Origin: Clostridiales bacterium
GTDB lineage: Bacteria > Bacillota > Clostridia > Saccharofermentanales > Saccharofermentanaceae
Direction of reading: 5' to 3'
Length of the DNA stretch: 57,550 nt
Assembly (NCBI GenBank): GCA_017615755.1
Contig: JAFZZM010000004.1
Span: 1 to 57,550, forward strand
Position 1 is the first letter of the stretch. Each line of letters starts with the position of its first letter. A program made the translations under genes and the position numbers. Under the pieces are notes generated by a model, which did not search any database, had not been told where the DNA came from, and saw nothing but the letters and a program-made list of their open reading frames with translations. Below, one piece after another: positions 1 to 7,909 of the stretch.

Positions 1-50
1 AGATGTGGCTCATCTCTTTTTGGAATTTACACCATTATACGGACATAACT

Positions 51-240
51 GACAAATAGGTCAAATGTCTGAAAGTGTGTCTAAAACAGGGGGTGATTCA
101 GACGCAGATTCAGACAAACAGGCCAAATGTCTGAAAGTGTGTCTAAAATAGGGTGCAATTCAGACGCAGATTCAGACAAATAGGCCAAATGTCTGAAAGT
201 GTGTCTAAAATAGGGTGCAATTCAGACGCAGATTCAGACA
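51..240. repeat. Array of three 62-bp tandem repeats
   Basis: Three near-identical units start at 51, 113 and 175, each 62 bases, followed by a final GACA. Units 2 and 3 are almost the same; unit 1 differs at several positions. Each unit contains GTCTGAA and TTCAGAC words facing each other, so each can fold into hairpins. The reverse complement matches the last units of the array at 34029-34127. No open reading frame runs through it. The flanks (1-50 and 241-381) show nothing else recognisable apart from the ribosome binding site of the next gene. Confidence 0.93.
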
Positions 241-381
241 TCTGTCTTAGTTTTAGAAATGACCGATTTTACATCTTTCTTTTTACTCCGGAAGGTGCTA
301 TATTTTTCTCATACTCATGTTTCTGATTATGTGATATGAAATGATATTTCGAGTAAATCTAACATAACGGAGGTATGAGAT

Positions 382-1206
382 ATGATCTCATCGCGCATTC
401 TTCAGGCGGCGCAAGATTTACGGAGAATAGCTCTTTCTTTGGTTGAGGAGCAGCTTCGTCAGAGTCCCCACATCACATTTGGTAAGCATGTAAGAAAAGG
501 ACAAGAAGTGGAAGTGGTCCGCTATCGAACTTCCAGAAATGGAAAGATAGTATTTAGCGAGTTTTCCCTATCCTCCAAGTCCGGCAAGAAGTGCGTCCCA
601 ATCGCGCGTAAGGTCGCTATGTTGCGAAAAGCACTTCTCGAGTTGAAGAAATCCGATTCTTCTTGTTGTTCGGGCGCTCCAACTGAGCTGCCGGGATCCC
701 CGAATCCGCAGGGTGACGTCATTTTCCCGGAGCCTGCCAAGCCCGCGCAAAAGTTCACTTATGAAGAATGGTGTGCGCTGGTGGAAAACAACGACAAGAG
801 TATCACGAAAGGATACAGGCACGGTAGCCGGATCTTCCGATCGAAGTCGGAGGTCCTGATCGCGCAGCTTCTGGAGTCCCTTGGCCTGGAGTACAAGTAC
901 GAGCCGCTCATGGTGATCAACGGCAAGGAGCGCTGGCCGGATTTCGCGGTGTATTGCCCGGAGACGAACCGCTTCTTCCTGATCGAGCACCTTGGCATGA
1001 TGGACAAGACCAACTATCGCATCGAGAATGCGGAGAAGATCCTGGATTATGAAACCGCGGGATTCCGCACCGATATCGACATCATCTACTCCATGGAATT
1101 CGGTCCCGGCAGTTTCAGCATCGACGCAGTCTACGGAAAACTCCTCGGGCTCGTCCTGGTGCAGTCACGTCTCGGCGAGACCTACCCGCAGGGCCTGGCC
1201 GGCTAG
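382..1206 (+). CDS. Hypothetical protein with PD-(D/E)xK nuclease-like C-terminal domain
   Basis: The product has 274 residues. The start is supported by CGGAGG about 8 bases upstream. The first 100 residues are basic and helical and match nothing I recognise. Residues about 150-260 look like a restriction-endonuclease fold: an SE pair in RSKSEVLIAQLL, then a hydrophobic strand, PDF in ERWPDFAVY, and a strand ending in IEH before LGMMD. This SE...PDF...EH order is seen in stand-alone nuclease-like proteins of Clostridia, with EH in place of the usual ExK. The gene lies alone between a 62-bp repeat array and a 46-bp repeat that includes its stop codon, which hints at accessory DNA. DNA cleavage is inferred, not shown. 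Confidence 0.7.
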   Translation: MISSRILQAAQDLRRIALSLVEEQLRQSPHITFGKHVRKGQEVEVVRYRTSRNGKIVFSEFSLSSKSGKKCVPIARKVAMLRKALLELKKSDSSCCSGAPTELPGSPNPQGDVIFPEPAKPAQKFTYEEWCALVENNDKSITKGYRHGSRIFRSKSEVLIAQLLESLGLEYKYEPLMVINGKERWPDFAVYCPETNRFFLIEHLGMMDKTNYRIENAEKILDYETAGFRTDIDIIYSMEFGPGSFSIDAVYGKLLGLVLVQSRLGETYPQGLAG

Positions 1207-1306
1207 CCCGCGCGATCTACACCGAACCTTTGCTGCTGCCCTGGCCGGCTAGCCCACGCGATCTGCACCGAACCTTTGCTGCTGCCCTGGCCGGCTAGCC
1301 CGCGCG
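1195..1306. repeat. 46-bp GC-rich tandem repeat, about 2.4 copies
   Basis: Units start at 1195, 1241 and 1287 with CTGGCCGGCTAGCCC. The first two complete units differ at only two or three bases. The TAG in unit 1 is the stop codon of the preceding gene, so the last codons of that protein (GLAG) are repeat-derived. The repeat differs in sequence and period from the 53- and 62-bp arrays. The rest of the gap to 1522 is GC-rich and holds the promoter of the next gene and a GGGCG/CGCCC hairpin near 1458-1473. Confidence 0.9.
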
Positions 1307-1377
1307 CCCCGGTACGACTTCCTGCCGAACCCTTTCCCGCTTGCGCCGCCGCCTGCTTTCGCAAAAGCACTTGCGAT

Positions 1378-1406
1378 TTGCTTTTCTTTGTTTCATAGCG
1401 TACAAT
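1378..1406 (+). promoter_or_regulatory. Probable sigma-A promoter of the Mrp gene
   Basis: TTGCTT (1378-1383) and TACAAT (1401-1406) are separated by 17 bases. The start codon is at 1523, so the leader would be about 110 bases. An AAAAGCACTTGCG word lies just upstream at 1363-1375. Confidence 0.55.
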
Positions 1407-1522
1407 ACACCTTTAGACGCGCGGGGGCGAAGATGCATTCCGCGCCGACCGCGAAAAGGGCGCGAAAACGCCCGGGACGCGAAGCTCTGAACACAAGCAA
1501 ATGTTTAATTGAGGTGAAAAAT

Positions 1523-2377
1523 ATGGGTTCTTGCGATTCTTGTAAATCCAAAGATTCATGCCCGTCTGCTTCTGAAGGCGGTTCCTGCGGTTCTTCCGAA
1601 CAGGAGTCCTTTATCGCTCCTCTTCACGAGAAGTCCAGCGTTAAAAAGGTAATCGGCGTCTGCAGCGGTAAGGGCGGCGTAGGTAAGTCCTTCGTAACCA
1701 GCGTTCTGGCATCGAGACTGGCCAGAGACGGCTACCGCGTAGGTATCCTGGACGCAGACGTTACAGGTCCTTCCATTCCGAAAGCATTTGGCCTGAAGGG
1801 TCAGCTGAAGGGCGATGAGAACGGCATTCTGCCGATGATCTCCCACTCCGGCATCCAGATCGTATCTGTAAACCTGGTAATGGAAAACGAAGAAGCACCG
1901 GTAGTATGGCGTGGTCCGGTTATTTCCGGCGTAGTTAAGCAGTTCTGGTCCGACGTGATCTGGGACAACATCGATGTTATGCTCATCGATATGCCACCGG
2001 GAACAGGCGACGTACCGCTCACAGTATTCCAGTCGATCCCGCTCGACGGTATCTTCCTGGTATCCACACCGCAAGACCTCGTTTCCATGATCGTAAACAA
2101 GGCCCGCAACATGGCGCTCCTCATGAAGGTCAAGGTATTCGGCTTTGTCGAGAACATGAGCTACACAGTATGCAAGCACTGCGGCGAGAAGACCCCGCTC
2201 TTCGGTGAAGAAGGTAAGGTCGGTAAGGCTGCAAAAGAACTTGGCGTGCCGCTTCTGGATAAGCTTCCGCTGGATCCGGATATCACGGCGCTGGTAGACG
2301 AAGGCCACATCGAAAAAGTTCCTTCCGACATCCTGTCCGGAACAGTTGAGTTTGTCGAGAAGATGCTCGGCGACTAA
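1523..2377 (+). CDS. mrp: Mrp/Nbp35 family ATP-binding iron-sulfur carrier
   Basis: The product has 284 residues and is a cytoplasmic P-loop ATPase of the Mrp/ApbC/Nbp35 family, which carries and transfers Fe-S clusters to apo-proteins. The start ATG at 1523 has GAGGTG upstream; a longer frame runs back to 1388 but its extra 45 residues are Arg/Ala-rich and lack a ribosome binding site. Visible features are the Cys-rich N-terminus (CDSCKSKDSC), the deviant Walker A GKGGVGKS near residue 50, DMPPGTGD, and the CxxC pair in VCKHCGEK near residue 220 that holds the bridging cluster in this family. The following lipoprotein gene starts 13 bases downstream. Confidence 0.93.
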   Translation: MGSCDSCKSKDSCPSASEGGSCGSSEQESFIAPLHEKSSVKKVIGVCSGKGGVGKSFVTSVLASRLARDGYRVGILDADVTGPSIPKAFGLKGQLKGDENGILPMISHSGIQIVSVNLVMENEEAPVVWRGPVISGVVKQFWSDVIWDNIDVMLIDMPPGTGDVPLTVFQSIPLDGIFLVSTPQDLVSMIVNKARNMALLMKVKVFGFVENMSYTVCKHCGEKTPLFGEEGKVGKAAKELGVPLLDKLPLDPDITALVDEGHIEKVPSDILSGTVEFVEKMLGD

Positions 2378-2390
2378 CAGGGCGGAGAAG

Positions 2391-2927
2391 ATGCGAGGCA
2401 TTTTGAAAAACCGAATGAAAAGCTTGGCATGCCTGATCCTTGCGATCAGCATGTCGGGCTTTTTTTGCGCGTGCGGCAAGAACAAAGAGAAGAACGGCGA
2501 CCTGGGCGATTACAAGAAATACCTCGGCGACTACTACTATGACTGCTCGATCAGCGCCATGGTCTTCGAAACGCCGGAAGGCGAAGAAATGCCGGGAGTG
2601 CTTTACAGACAGGTCACGGATCTCGACGCGCTCGTCAAAAACTGCCCAATCCCGGTCTGCTACCTTTTTTATTCCGGCATGCACGCCGACGTCTTCGGTC
2701 TTTTCGCCAGCATCGAGGAGCTGGTGGAGCAGTACCACGACAAGGTCCTGATCGTTACCATCGACGGAATGGCGGAAAAAGAAATCGCGGCGGCGTACAA
2801 GATCGAAGCCATGCCGGAAGCGATCATCATCAAGAACGGCGCACAGGTAGCCCGTTTTGAAGGCAAAGACCGCGGCGAGTGGACGGCTTCGGAGCTCGCT
2901 TCCTGGATACTGCAACAGGCTAAGTAA
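2391..2927 (+). CDS. Thioredoxin-fold lipoprotein lacking the CxxC motif
   Basis: The product has 178 residues with the chosen start at 2391 (GGCGGAG upstream); an in-frame ATG at 2346 lies inside the mrp gene. The N-terminus is a signal peptide ending near FFCACGKN, which resembles a lipobox, so the mature protein is probably lipid-anchored outside the membrane. Residues about 75-175 follow the thioredoxin order: a strand (PVCYLFYS), a helix, a strand (KVLIVTIDG), a cis-proline loop (AMPEAII) and a final helix. The position of the redox CxxC is occupied by SGMHADV, so dithiol chemistry is unlikely. Its role is unknown; it may be a binding or scaffold protein co-transcribed with mrp. Confidence 0.7.
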   Translation: MRGILKNRMKSLACLILAISMSGFFCACGKNKEKNGDLGDYKKYLGDYYYDCSISAMVFETPEGEEMPGVLYRQVTDLDALVKNCPIPVCYLFYSGMHADVFGLFASIEELVEQYHDKVLIVTIDGMAEKEIAAAYKIEAMPEAIIIKNGAQVARFEGKDRGEWTASELASWILQQAK

Positions 2928-3008
2928 CAAGCCGGGTAGTGACCTGCGGGACAGAAACCCCGCGATCCATACGACCGGATGCCTGGTGCCCGATGCGGGA
3001 AAATCGTG

Positions 3009-3017
3009 TGATATAAT
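3009..3017 (+). promoter_or_regulatory. Extended -10 promoter of ispF
   Basis: TGATATAAT is a perfect TATAAT with the upstream TGn extension. No good -35 is seen, as is common for extended -10 promoters. Transcription would start near 3024, about 34 bases before the start codon. Confidence 0.6.
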
Positions 3018-3057
3018 GAAATCGCGTGTAACCCAGATAGAAAAGGCGGAAGAAAGT

Positions 3058-3588
3058 ATGCAATACGAATACGCAAACGGAATCGGACAAGACAGTCATC
3101 GTTTCCTGCAGCCTTGTGAAAAGAACTTGAAAAAAGCCGACGCGTGGCCGAAACAGTTGATCCTCGGCGGAGTGCTTTTTGAGGACGAAACGCCGCTTGT
3201 GGCCAACAGCGATGGCGACGTGGTCCTGCATGCCTTGACCAACGCGATCTCCGGCGTGTCCGGCGTCAACATTCTCGGCGTGATCGCCGACAATATGTGC
3301 AAGCAGGGCATCAAGAACAGCGATGCGTACCTGGAAAAATCACTTTCATTTGCGAAGGAGAAGGGCTGGGAGCTGACGCACATCTCCATCAGCATCGAGG
3401 CGCTGAAGCCGAAGATGGCGGCCAAGATCGGTCCCATGAAGATGCGGATCGGCGAGCTGACAGGACTTGATCCGGAACGGATCGGCATTACCGCGACTTC
3501 CGGCGAGAAACTTTCCCGTTTCGGCGAAGGCGAGGGCATCATGGTATTCTGCTCCGTCACCATGCGCCGCCCGGAAACGGAACTCTGA
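3058..3588 (+). CDS. ispF: Divergent IspF-like 2-C-methyl-D-erythritol 2,4-cyclodiphosphate synthase
   Basis: The product has 176 residues, against about 157 for typical IspF, the fifth enzyme of the MEP isoprenoid pathway. The start at 3058 has AAGGCGG upstream and gives the usual short N-terminus. The metal ligands of the family are present: D12 and H14 in GQDSH, and H58 in VVLHAL. The C-terminal SGEK and GEGEGI segments match the family. Departures are clear: about 15 extra residues after H14, N50 where IspF has His before SDGD, N62 where it has Asp, and no DIG...FPDTD segment (replaced by VNILGVIADNMC). It may be a Clostridia-specific subfamily. Its stop codon abuts that of the convergent ispD. 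Confidence 0.82.
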   Translation: MQYEYANGIGQDSHRFLQPCEKNLKKADAWPKQLILGGVLFEDETPLVANSDGDVVLHALTNAISGVSGVNILGVIADNMCKQGIKNSDAYLEKSLSFAKEKGWELTHISISIEALKPKMAAKIGPMKMRIGELTGLDPERIGITATSGEKLSRFGEGEGIMVFCSVTMRRPETEL

Positions 3589-4383
3589 TCAAGATAAGAA
3601 ATACTCTGCAATCACGGCATCCTCGGGTGTCGTGATTTTTATATTCCGGTAAGACCCGGGGATGACGTGAACGGCGATCCCGAGCGATTCGGCCAGCGCC
3701 GTATCGTCTGTGGCCTGAAGCCCGATCGCGGCAGCTCTTTCGGAGACATTCTGAAGCACGGAGTACTTGAAGACCTGCGGTGTCTGGACTTCGTAAAGAA
3801 GCGCGCGGTCAAGTGTGCGGTCCACGAGCGGGGCGTCCGTGCCGACAATGGGGGAGCTTTCTTCGCCACTGACTTCGGCGGGAACGATGCTCTTGATAGT
3901 GTTTTTGCATGGTGTGCCGGTGACGCAGACGTCGTAGGCGACGCCGCCCAGGAAGCACTTCTCGAGGGTGTCTTCGTCGATGAGGCAGCGGGCGCCGTCA
4001 TGGATGAAAACGATGTCGATCTCGATCGGCGGGCGGGCAAGTTCAGAAAGAGCGCGAATGCCGCAGGCAACGGAGTCCTGACGGGTCTCGCCGCCGGGGA
4101 TGATCTTTTCTACGAAATCACATTTGTATTCTTTGCAGAGCGCAAAGACGCGCTCGATGTTTTCCGGACCGGTGACGACAATCGCGTGCACCTTCTTACG
4201 GAAAGTTTCCTGAAACTTCGAAAAAGCCAGAAGCGTGCGGGCGAGGACCGGGATCCCGGCGATCTCCAGGAACTGCTTGCTGTCGGAAAGGCCCATACGT
4301 GTTCCGAGGCCTGCGGCCGGGATGATCACGTAGAGATCCTGCTGAAGGATGACCGGTGTATAAGGCATGGTGATCGGTGACAT
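3589..4383 (-). CDS. ispD: 2-C-methyl-D-erythritol 4-phosphate cytidylyltransferase
   Basis: The product has 264 residues. IspD joins CTP and methylerythritol phosphate in the MEP pathway, in the cytosol. The nucleotide-binding motif IPAAGLGTRMG is at residues about 20-30 with KQFLEIAG after it; ETRQDSV, HDGAR and the TDD region (ATDDTAL) are all in place, and the C-terminal NIKITTPEDAVIAE is typical. The start has AAGGAGG upstream. It lies 12 bases after radA on the same strand, so the two are probably one transcript. It converges on ispF with no gap; the two stop codons together form the palindrome TGATCA. An N-terminal extension of about 15 residues precedes the family start. Confidence 0.95.
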   Translation of the reverse strand: MSPITMPYTPVILQQDLYVIIPAAGLGTRMGLSDSKQFLEIAGIPVLARTLLAFSKFQETFRKKVHAIVVTGPENIERVFALCKEYKCDFVEKIIPGGETRQDSVACGIRALSELARPPIEIDIVFIHDGARCLIDEDTLEKCFLGGVAYDVCVTGTPCKNTIKSIVPAEVSGEESSPIVGTDAPLVDRTLDRALLYEVQTPQVFKYSVLQNVSERAAAIGLQATDDTALAESLGIAVHVIPGSYRNIKITTPEDAVIAEYFLS

Positions 4384-4395
4384 AGGAAATCCTCC

Positions 4396-5772
4396 TTATG
4401 AGAAAAGAATGTCGATGACCTCGGAAAGACGGTCAACGTAGATGTATTCGATCTTGACGGGCAGACGCTCGGCCGCACTCTTTGAGGCGCCGGGCAGCAC
4501 ACAGGCGGAGAAGCCGAGACGGGCAGCATCGGAGATGCGCTTTTCGAGGTCACTGACCGGACGCAGTTCGCCGGTGAGACCGACTTCGCCGAGGACCAGC
4601 GTGTTCTCGCGAAGGGGCTTGCCTGAGAAAGAAGAGTAGACCGCGCACAGGATCGCGAGGTCGCAGGCGGTCTCGTCGATACGCATGCCGCCGACAACAT
4701 TAATGTAAGCGTCCATGTTGGCAATGCCCACGCGGCACTTGCTCTCGAGCACGGCCAGGAGCATGGAGACACGGTTGCGGTCGAGGCCCTGGGTCATACG
4801 CTGCGGATTCGAATACGCGGTGGGCGACATCAGAGCCTGGATCTCCAGAAGGATCGCACGCGTGCCCTCTACGACCGCAGTGATCACGGAGCCGGGCGCC
4901 ATATGCGGACGTCCGGAAAGAAGCAGGGCAGAGGCATTTTCCACACAACGGAGTCCTTCCTGTGTCATCTCGAAGAATGCCATCTCGCCGGTCGCACCGA
5001 AACGGTTCTTAGTCGCGCGCAGCATGCGGAGGGAAGACGAGCCGTCACCCTCGAAGTAAAGCACGGTGTCGACCATGTGCTCGATGATGCGCGGGCCCGC
5101 GATGGCGCCGTCCTTGGTGACATGACCGACCAGTACGATCGGTACGTTCAGGGATTTGGCCAGGCGCAGAAGGCCGGCGGTCACTTCACGTGTCTGAGTT
5201 ACGGAACCCGGTGCGGAAGCGATCTCTTCGCTGTATAAAGTCTGAATGGAATCGATGATGCAAAGTCCGGGCTTTCTTTCCGTGATCAGGTCGGAGATGT
5301 GCTCGAACGAAGTCTGCGAACAAAGCGAGATGGATTCGCGCGAAATGCCGAGACGGTCGGCACGCATGCGGATCTGCGACTTGGATTCCTCGCCGGAAAC
5401 ATAAAGGATCTCGCCGGACACGTTTGCAGCGCCCGAAACCTGCATGAGCAGCGTGGATTTACCGATGCCCGGGTCACCGCCGACCAAAGTCAGGGATCCT
5501 TCTACAAAACCGCCGCCAAGGATGCGGTCGAGTTCGGTGATACCGGAAGAAAAGCGGGGCTCTTCCTCTTTAGAAACTTCAGAAAGCTTGGATGTGCCGC
5601 GCTCGGCGATCCAGCCGGCCTTCAGGGACGGCTTGGCGGATTCGGGCATCGTTCTTTCCTCTTTCACCTCGTCAAACGTGTTGTACTGCTGACAGGACGG
5701 GCACTTTCCCATCCAGCCGGAAGTCTCGTAACCGCAGTTTCTGCAGACGAAAGTTGCTTTTTTCTTGGCCAT
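4396..5772 (-). CDS. radA: DNA repair protein RadA
   Basis: The product has 458 residues, the usual size. RadA is a RecA-like ATPase that drives branch migration in recombination. Visible features in order are a four-cysteine zinc finger (CRNCGY...CPSCQ, residues about 10-28), Walker A GGDPGIGKST near residue 97, the family motif KNRFG near residue 255, and a Lon-protease-like C-terminal domain. GGAGG lies upstream of the start. ispD follows 12 bases downstream. The divergent gene at 5938 leaves 165 bases between them for both promoters; no convincing -35/-10 pair for radA was found. Confidence 0.97.
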   Translation of the reverse strand: MAKKKATFVCRNCGYETSGWMGKCPSCQQYNTFDEVKEERTMPESAKPSLKAGWIAERGTSKLSEVSKEEEPRFSSGITELDRILGGGFVEGSLTLVGGDPGIGKSTLLMQVSGAANVSGEILYVSGEESKSQIRMRADRLGISRESISLCSQTSFEHISDLITERKPGLCIIDSIQTLYSEEIASAPGSVTQTREVTAGLLRLAKSLNVPIVLVGHVTKDGAIAGPRIIEHMVDTVLYFEGDGSSSLRMLRATKNRFGATGEMAFFEMTQEGLRCVENASALLLSGRPHMAPGSVITAVVEGTRAILLEIQALMSPTAYSNPQRMTQGLDRNRVSMLLAVLESKCRVGIANMDAYINVVGGMRIDETACDLAILCAVYSSFSGKPLRENTLVLGEVGLTGELRPVSDLEKRISDAARLGFSACVLPGASKSAAERLPVKIEYIYVDRLSEVIDILFS

Positions 5773-5937
5773 ATTTTCTCCTCCGTGGGCGCTTCTTCTT
5801 TGACCGAAGCACCCGCTTCGCTTGTTCTCGATACTCCTAATGATAACATCTTACTATTCCTTTTTTAAGCGAAATTGAGTAAAATACTTAAGATCGTTTG
5901 TGCATGGGATTTTGCGCAGGAAATGCGAGGAATAGGA

Positions 5938-6798
5938 ATGGCTGAAGAGACGAAGAACACGCTTGACGAGAATATTACCCCGAGCGAGGACACCGCGGTT
6001 AACGAGAATATTACCCCGAGCGAAGACAGCAAGATTGAAGAGAACATCACACTTTACGAGAAGCTCCTGAAGAAGCAGGAAGCTTCCCCGGAAAAAGAAG
6101 CCATTTGCATCGATAAAGAATACTTTGCCTATACCGACGCCGTGTCGGAAGTCGACATTCTGGCGGCTGCTTTTGAAGAGTGCAATGTGACAGCAGGAAC
6201 ATTGATCACGCTTTGCATGCCGGATAACGCCCAGAAACTTTTCTGCGTATACGCACTCAATAAGATCGGAGCCATCGCCTACCTGGCCGAGCCGGGAATG
6301 AAGGCGGAGGAGCTTTCCGACCTGATGAAAAAAACAGGAAGCGAATGCCTCGTCATGATGGATTCCATGCTCCCGGATTACCGCGAAATGCTGACGGAGA
6401 TGGATCCCGGCATGGTCGTGGTCTGCAGCAAGGCGGACTATTTTTCCTTTGCCAAGCGCAAGATCCGCAGGATCGTGGCAAAAGAATCCGCTACGGATTG
6501 CCCGAAAGATGCTTTCTATACGACATACAAGCAGATGCGCCGGTTCGGAAAAGAGATCCTGACCGGAAAGCTCGACGACACATACGACTGGCCAAGTGCT
6601 TTTGAAGAAGTCGCGCCGGAACCGGAAAAAGAAGAGTTCGTGCCGAAGGTGAAGCCGGAGGACACGGCTGTGGTATTTTCCGTGAAAGACAAGGACGGCA
6701 AGGAGGAAGAAGTGACCGTTCCTTCGAACGACGAGGCACGCCTTCCCGAGTTTCTTCAGACCTTGATCCGTAAAGAGCAGGTGGACGATGTCAAATAA
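5938..6798 (+). CDS. AMP-binding enzyme N-terminal fragment-like protein
   Basis: The product has 286 residues from ATG 5938 (AGGAATAGGA upstream); a longer frame starts at 5875. The first 45 residues are acidic and hold two copies of a 12-residue repeat (ENITPSED core; 36-bp DNA period, 5966 and 6002) and a third partial one. Residues about 45-180 resemble the N-terminal part of acyl-CoA synthetases and other AMP-forming ligases (AGTLITLCMPDN, VYALNKIGAIAYLAEPG). The Gly/Ser/Thr-rich ATP loop that should follow is absent: DTAVVFSVKDKDGKEE stands where the TSGTTG loop would be, and the protein then ends. It overlaps the next gene by 11 bases, so it is translated with an ABC transporter. Catalysis is unlikely. 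Confidence 0.6.
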   Translation: MAEETKNTLDENITPSEDTAVNENITPSEDSKIEENITLYEKLLKKQEASPEKEAICIDKEYFAYTDAVSEVDILAAAFEECNVTAGTLITLCMPDNAQKLFCVYALNKIGAIAYLAEPGMKAEELSDLMKKTGSECLVMMDSMLPDYREMLTEMDPGMVVVCSKADYFSFAKRKIRRIVAKESATDCPKDAFYTTYKQMRRFGKEILTGKLDDTYDWPSAFEEVAPEPEKEEFVPKVKPEDTAVVFSVKDKDGKEEEVTVPSNDEARLPEFLQTLIRKEQVDDVK

Positions 6799-7909
6799 GC
6801 ACGTTCTTCACGTAATGAAAAATGAATGGGCGAAGACGATGAAAACCAAGTCGCAGCTCCTTCTTTTGCTCCTGACGCCGCTGATCACGGTGATGTTTAT
6901 CTCGTGGGGCCTGGATTACGTGATCTCGCAGACCTCGACATATGAGGCGGCCGTGTTTTTTCAGAATGAAGAACAGATGAGGGTGGCAGACGTGGTTCTC
7001 AAGGACTATCCGTCTTTTGCCGGATTTGTCGGCGGGGATCCGAAGACCGATGTCACGGAGGGCAAGATAGACTGCGCCCTCGTGGTGGACGATCAGATGA
7101 TCCATGTGTATTACGACTCGGAACTTCTGTCTTCCTCGACGTGCCTGAAGGATGCGAGCGATGTGGCGGATGCCCTGTGTTTCGCCTTTGAGGGGACCGA
7201 GGTCTATAACGATATGAAGGATTTCATGCCGACGCGGCAGATGATCGACCTGTCTTCCAAGGAGGACATCCTCGAAACGTTCCTGGACCGCATGACCGGC
7301 CTGATCGGTATGCTGATCTTCCTGACCATGGCCAGCAATGCACTTTCGCTTTCCGCGAATTCCGTTACAGGCGAAAAAGAACGCCACACCTTCGATACGA
7401 TGGTGCTTTGTCCTGCGTCGCTTCGTAAGATCCTTCTGGGAAAAACACTCGTCCTGATGGTGGAGATCTTCTTGTCCGGTCTGGTGGGTATTCTGACGGG
7501 GATCCTTGCGTTTGCGATCTGGAGCCACGATCAGTTCAGCACGATCTGCGAACTGGCCGGAAAAAACCTGGCCTGGCTTCCGCTTATCATACTGCTTCTG
7601 TTGTCGGCGACGCTCGTGACTACAGCGGTATTTATGACGATCGCCTCGGCCTTTTCCCAGACGAAGAAGGCCTCACTCTTCAGCTCGGCCGGCATGGTGC
7701 TGATCTCGGTCAGTTCCATGATCCCGACTTTTACGAAAAACGAAGCCGTCAAATTCTTTCCGGTAGCGAACTGGTCCATCGCCATTAAGTCGATCTGCCG
7801 GGGAAAAGGAGATCTGGCGGCGATCGGCACAGGATTTCTGATAAGTGTTTTGATCTTTGCACTTGGATTAGTGCTATCTTCCGCGTTGTGGGAAAGGACG
7901 AACGAATGA
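6788..7909 (+). CDS. ABC-2 type transporter permease
   Basis: The product has 373 residues and is an integral membrane subunit of an ABC-2 exporter. One membrane helix lies near residues 22-45, followed by an extracytoplasmic domain of about 130 residues, then five or so helices from about residue 175 to the C-terminus. This is the layout of NatB-like permeases. TGEKERHTFDTM after the second helix is the conserved cytoplasmic loop. The start overlaps the end of the preceding gene by 11 bases, and its TGA overlaps the ATG of the ATPase gene (ATGA), so translation is coupled. The substrate is not evident. Confidence 0.88.
   Translation: MSNKHVLHVMKNEWAKTMKTKSQLLLLLLTPLITVMFISWGLDYVISQTSTYEAAVFFQNEEQMRVADVVLKDYPSFAGFVGGDPKTDVTEGKIDCALVVDDQMIHVYYDSELLSSSTCLKDASDVADALCFAFEGTEVYNDMKDFMPTRQMIDLSSKEDILETFLDRMTGLIGMLIFLTMASNALSLSANSVTGEKERHTFDTMVLCPASLRKILLGKTLVLMVEIFLSGLVGILTGILAFAIWSHDQFSTICELAGKNLAWLPLIILLLLSATLVTTAVFMTIASAFSQTKKASLFSSAGMVLISVSSMIPTFTKNEAVKFFPVANWSIAIKSICRGKGDLAAIGTGFLISVLIFALGLVLSSALWERTNE

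Noticed and set aside
1388..1522. 45-residue N-terminal extension of the Mrp protein
   Set aside because: It overlaps the promoter, lacks a ribosome binding site and is unlike the family; the ATG at 1523 has GAGGTG and the expected Cys-rich start.
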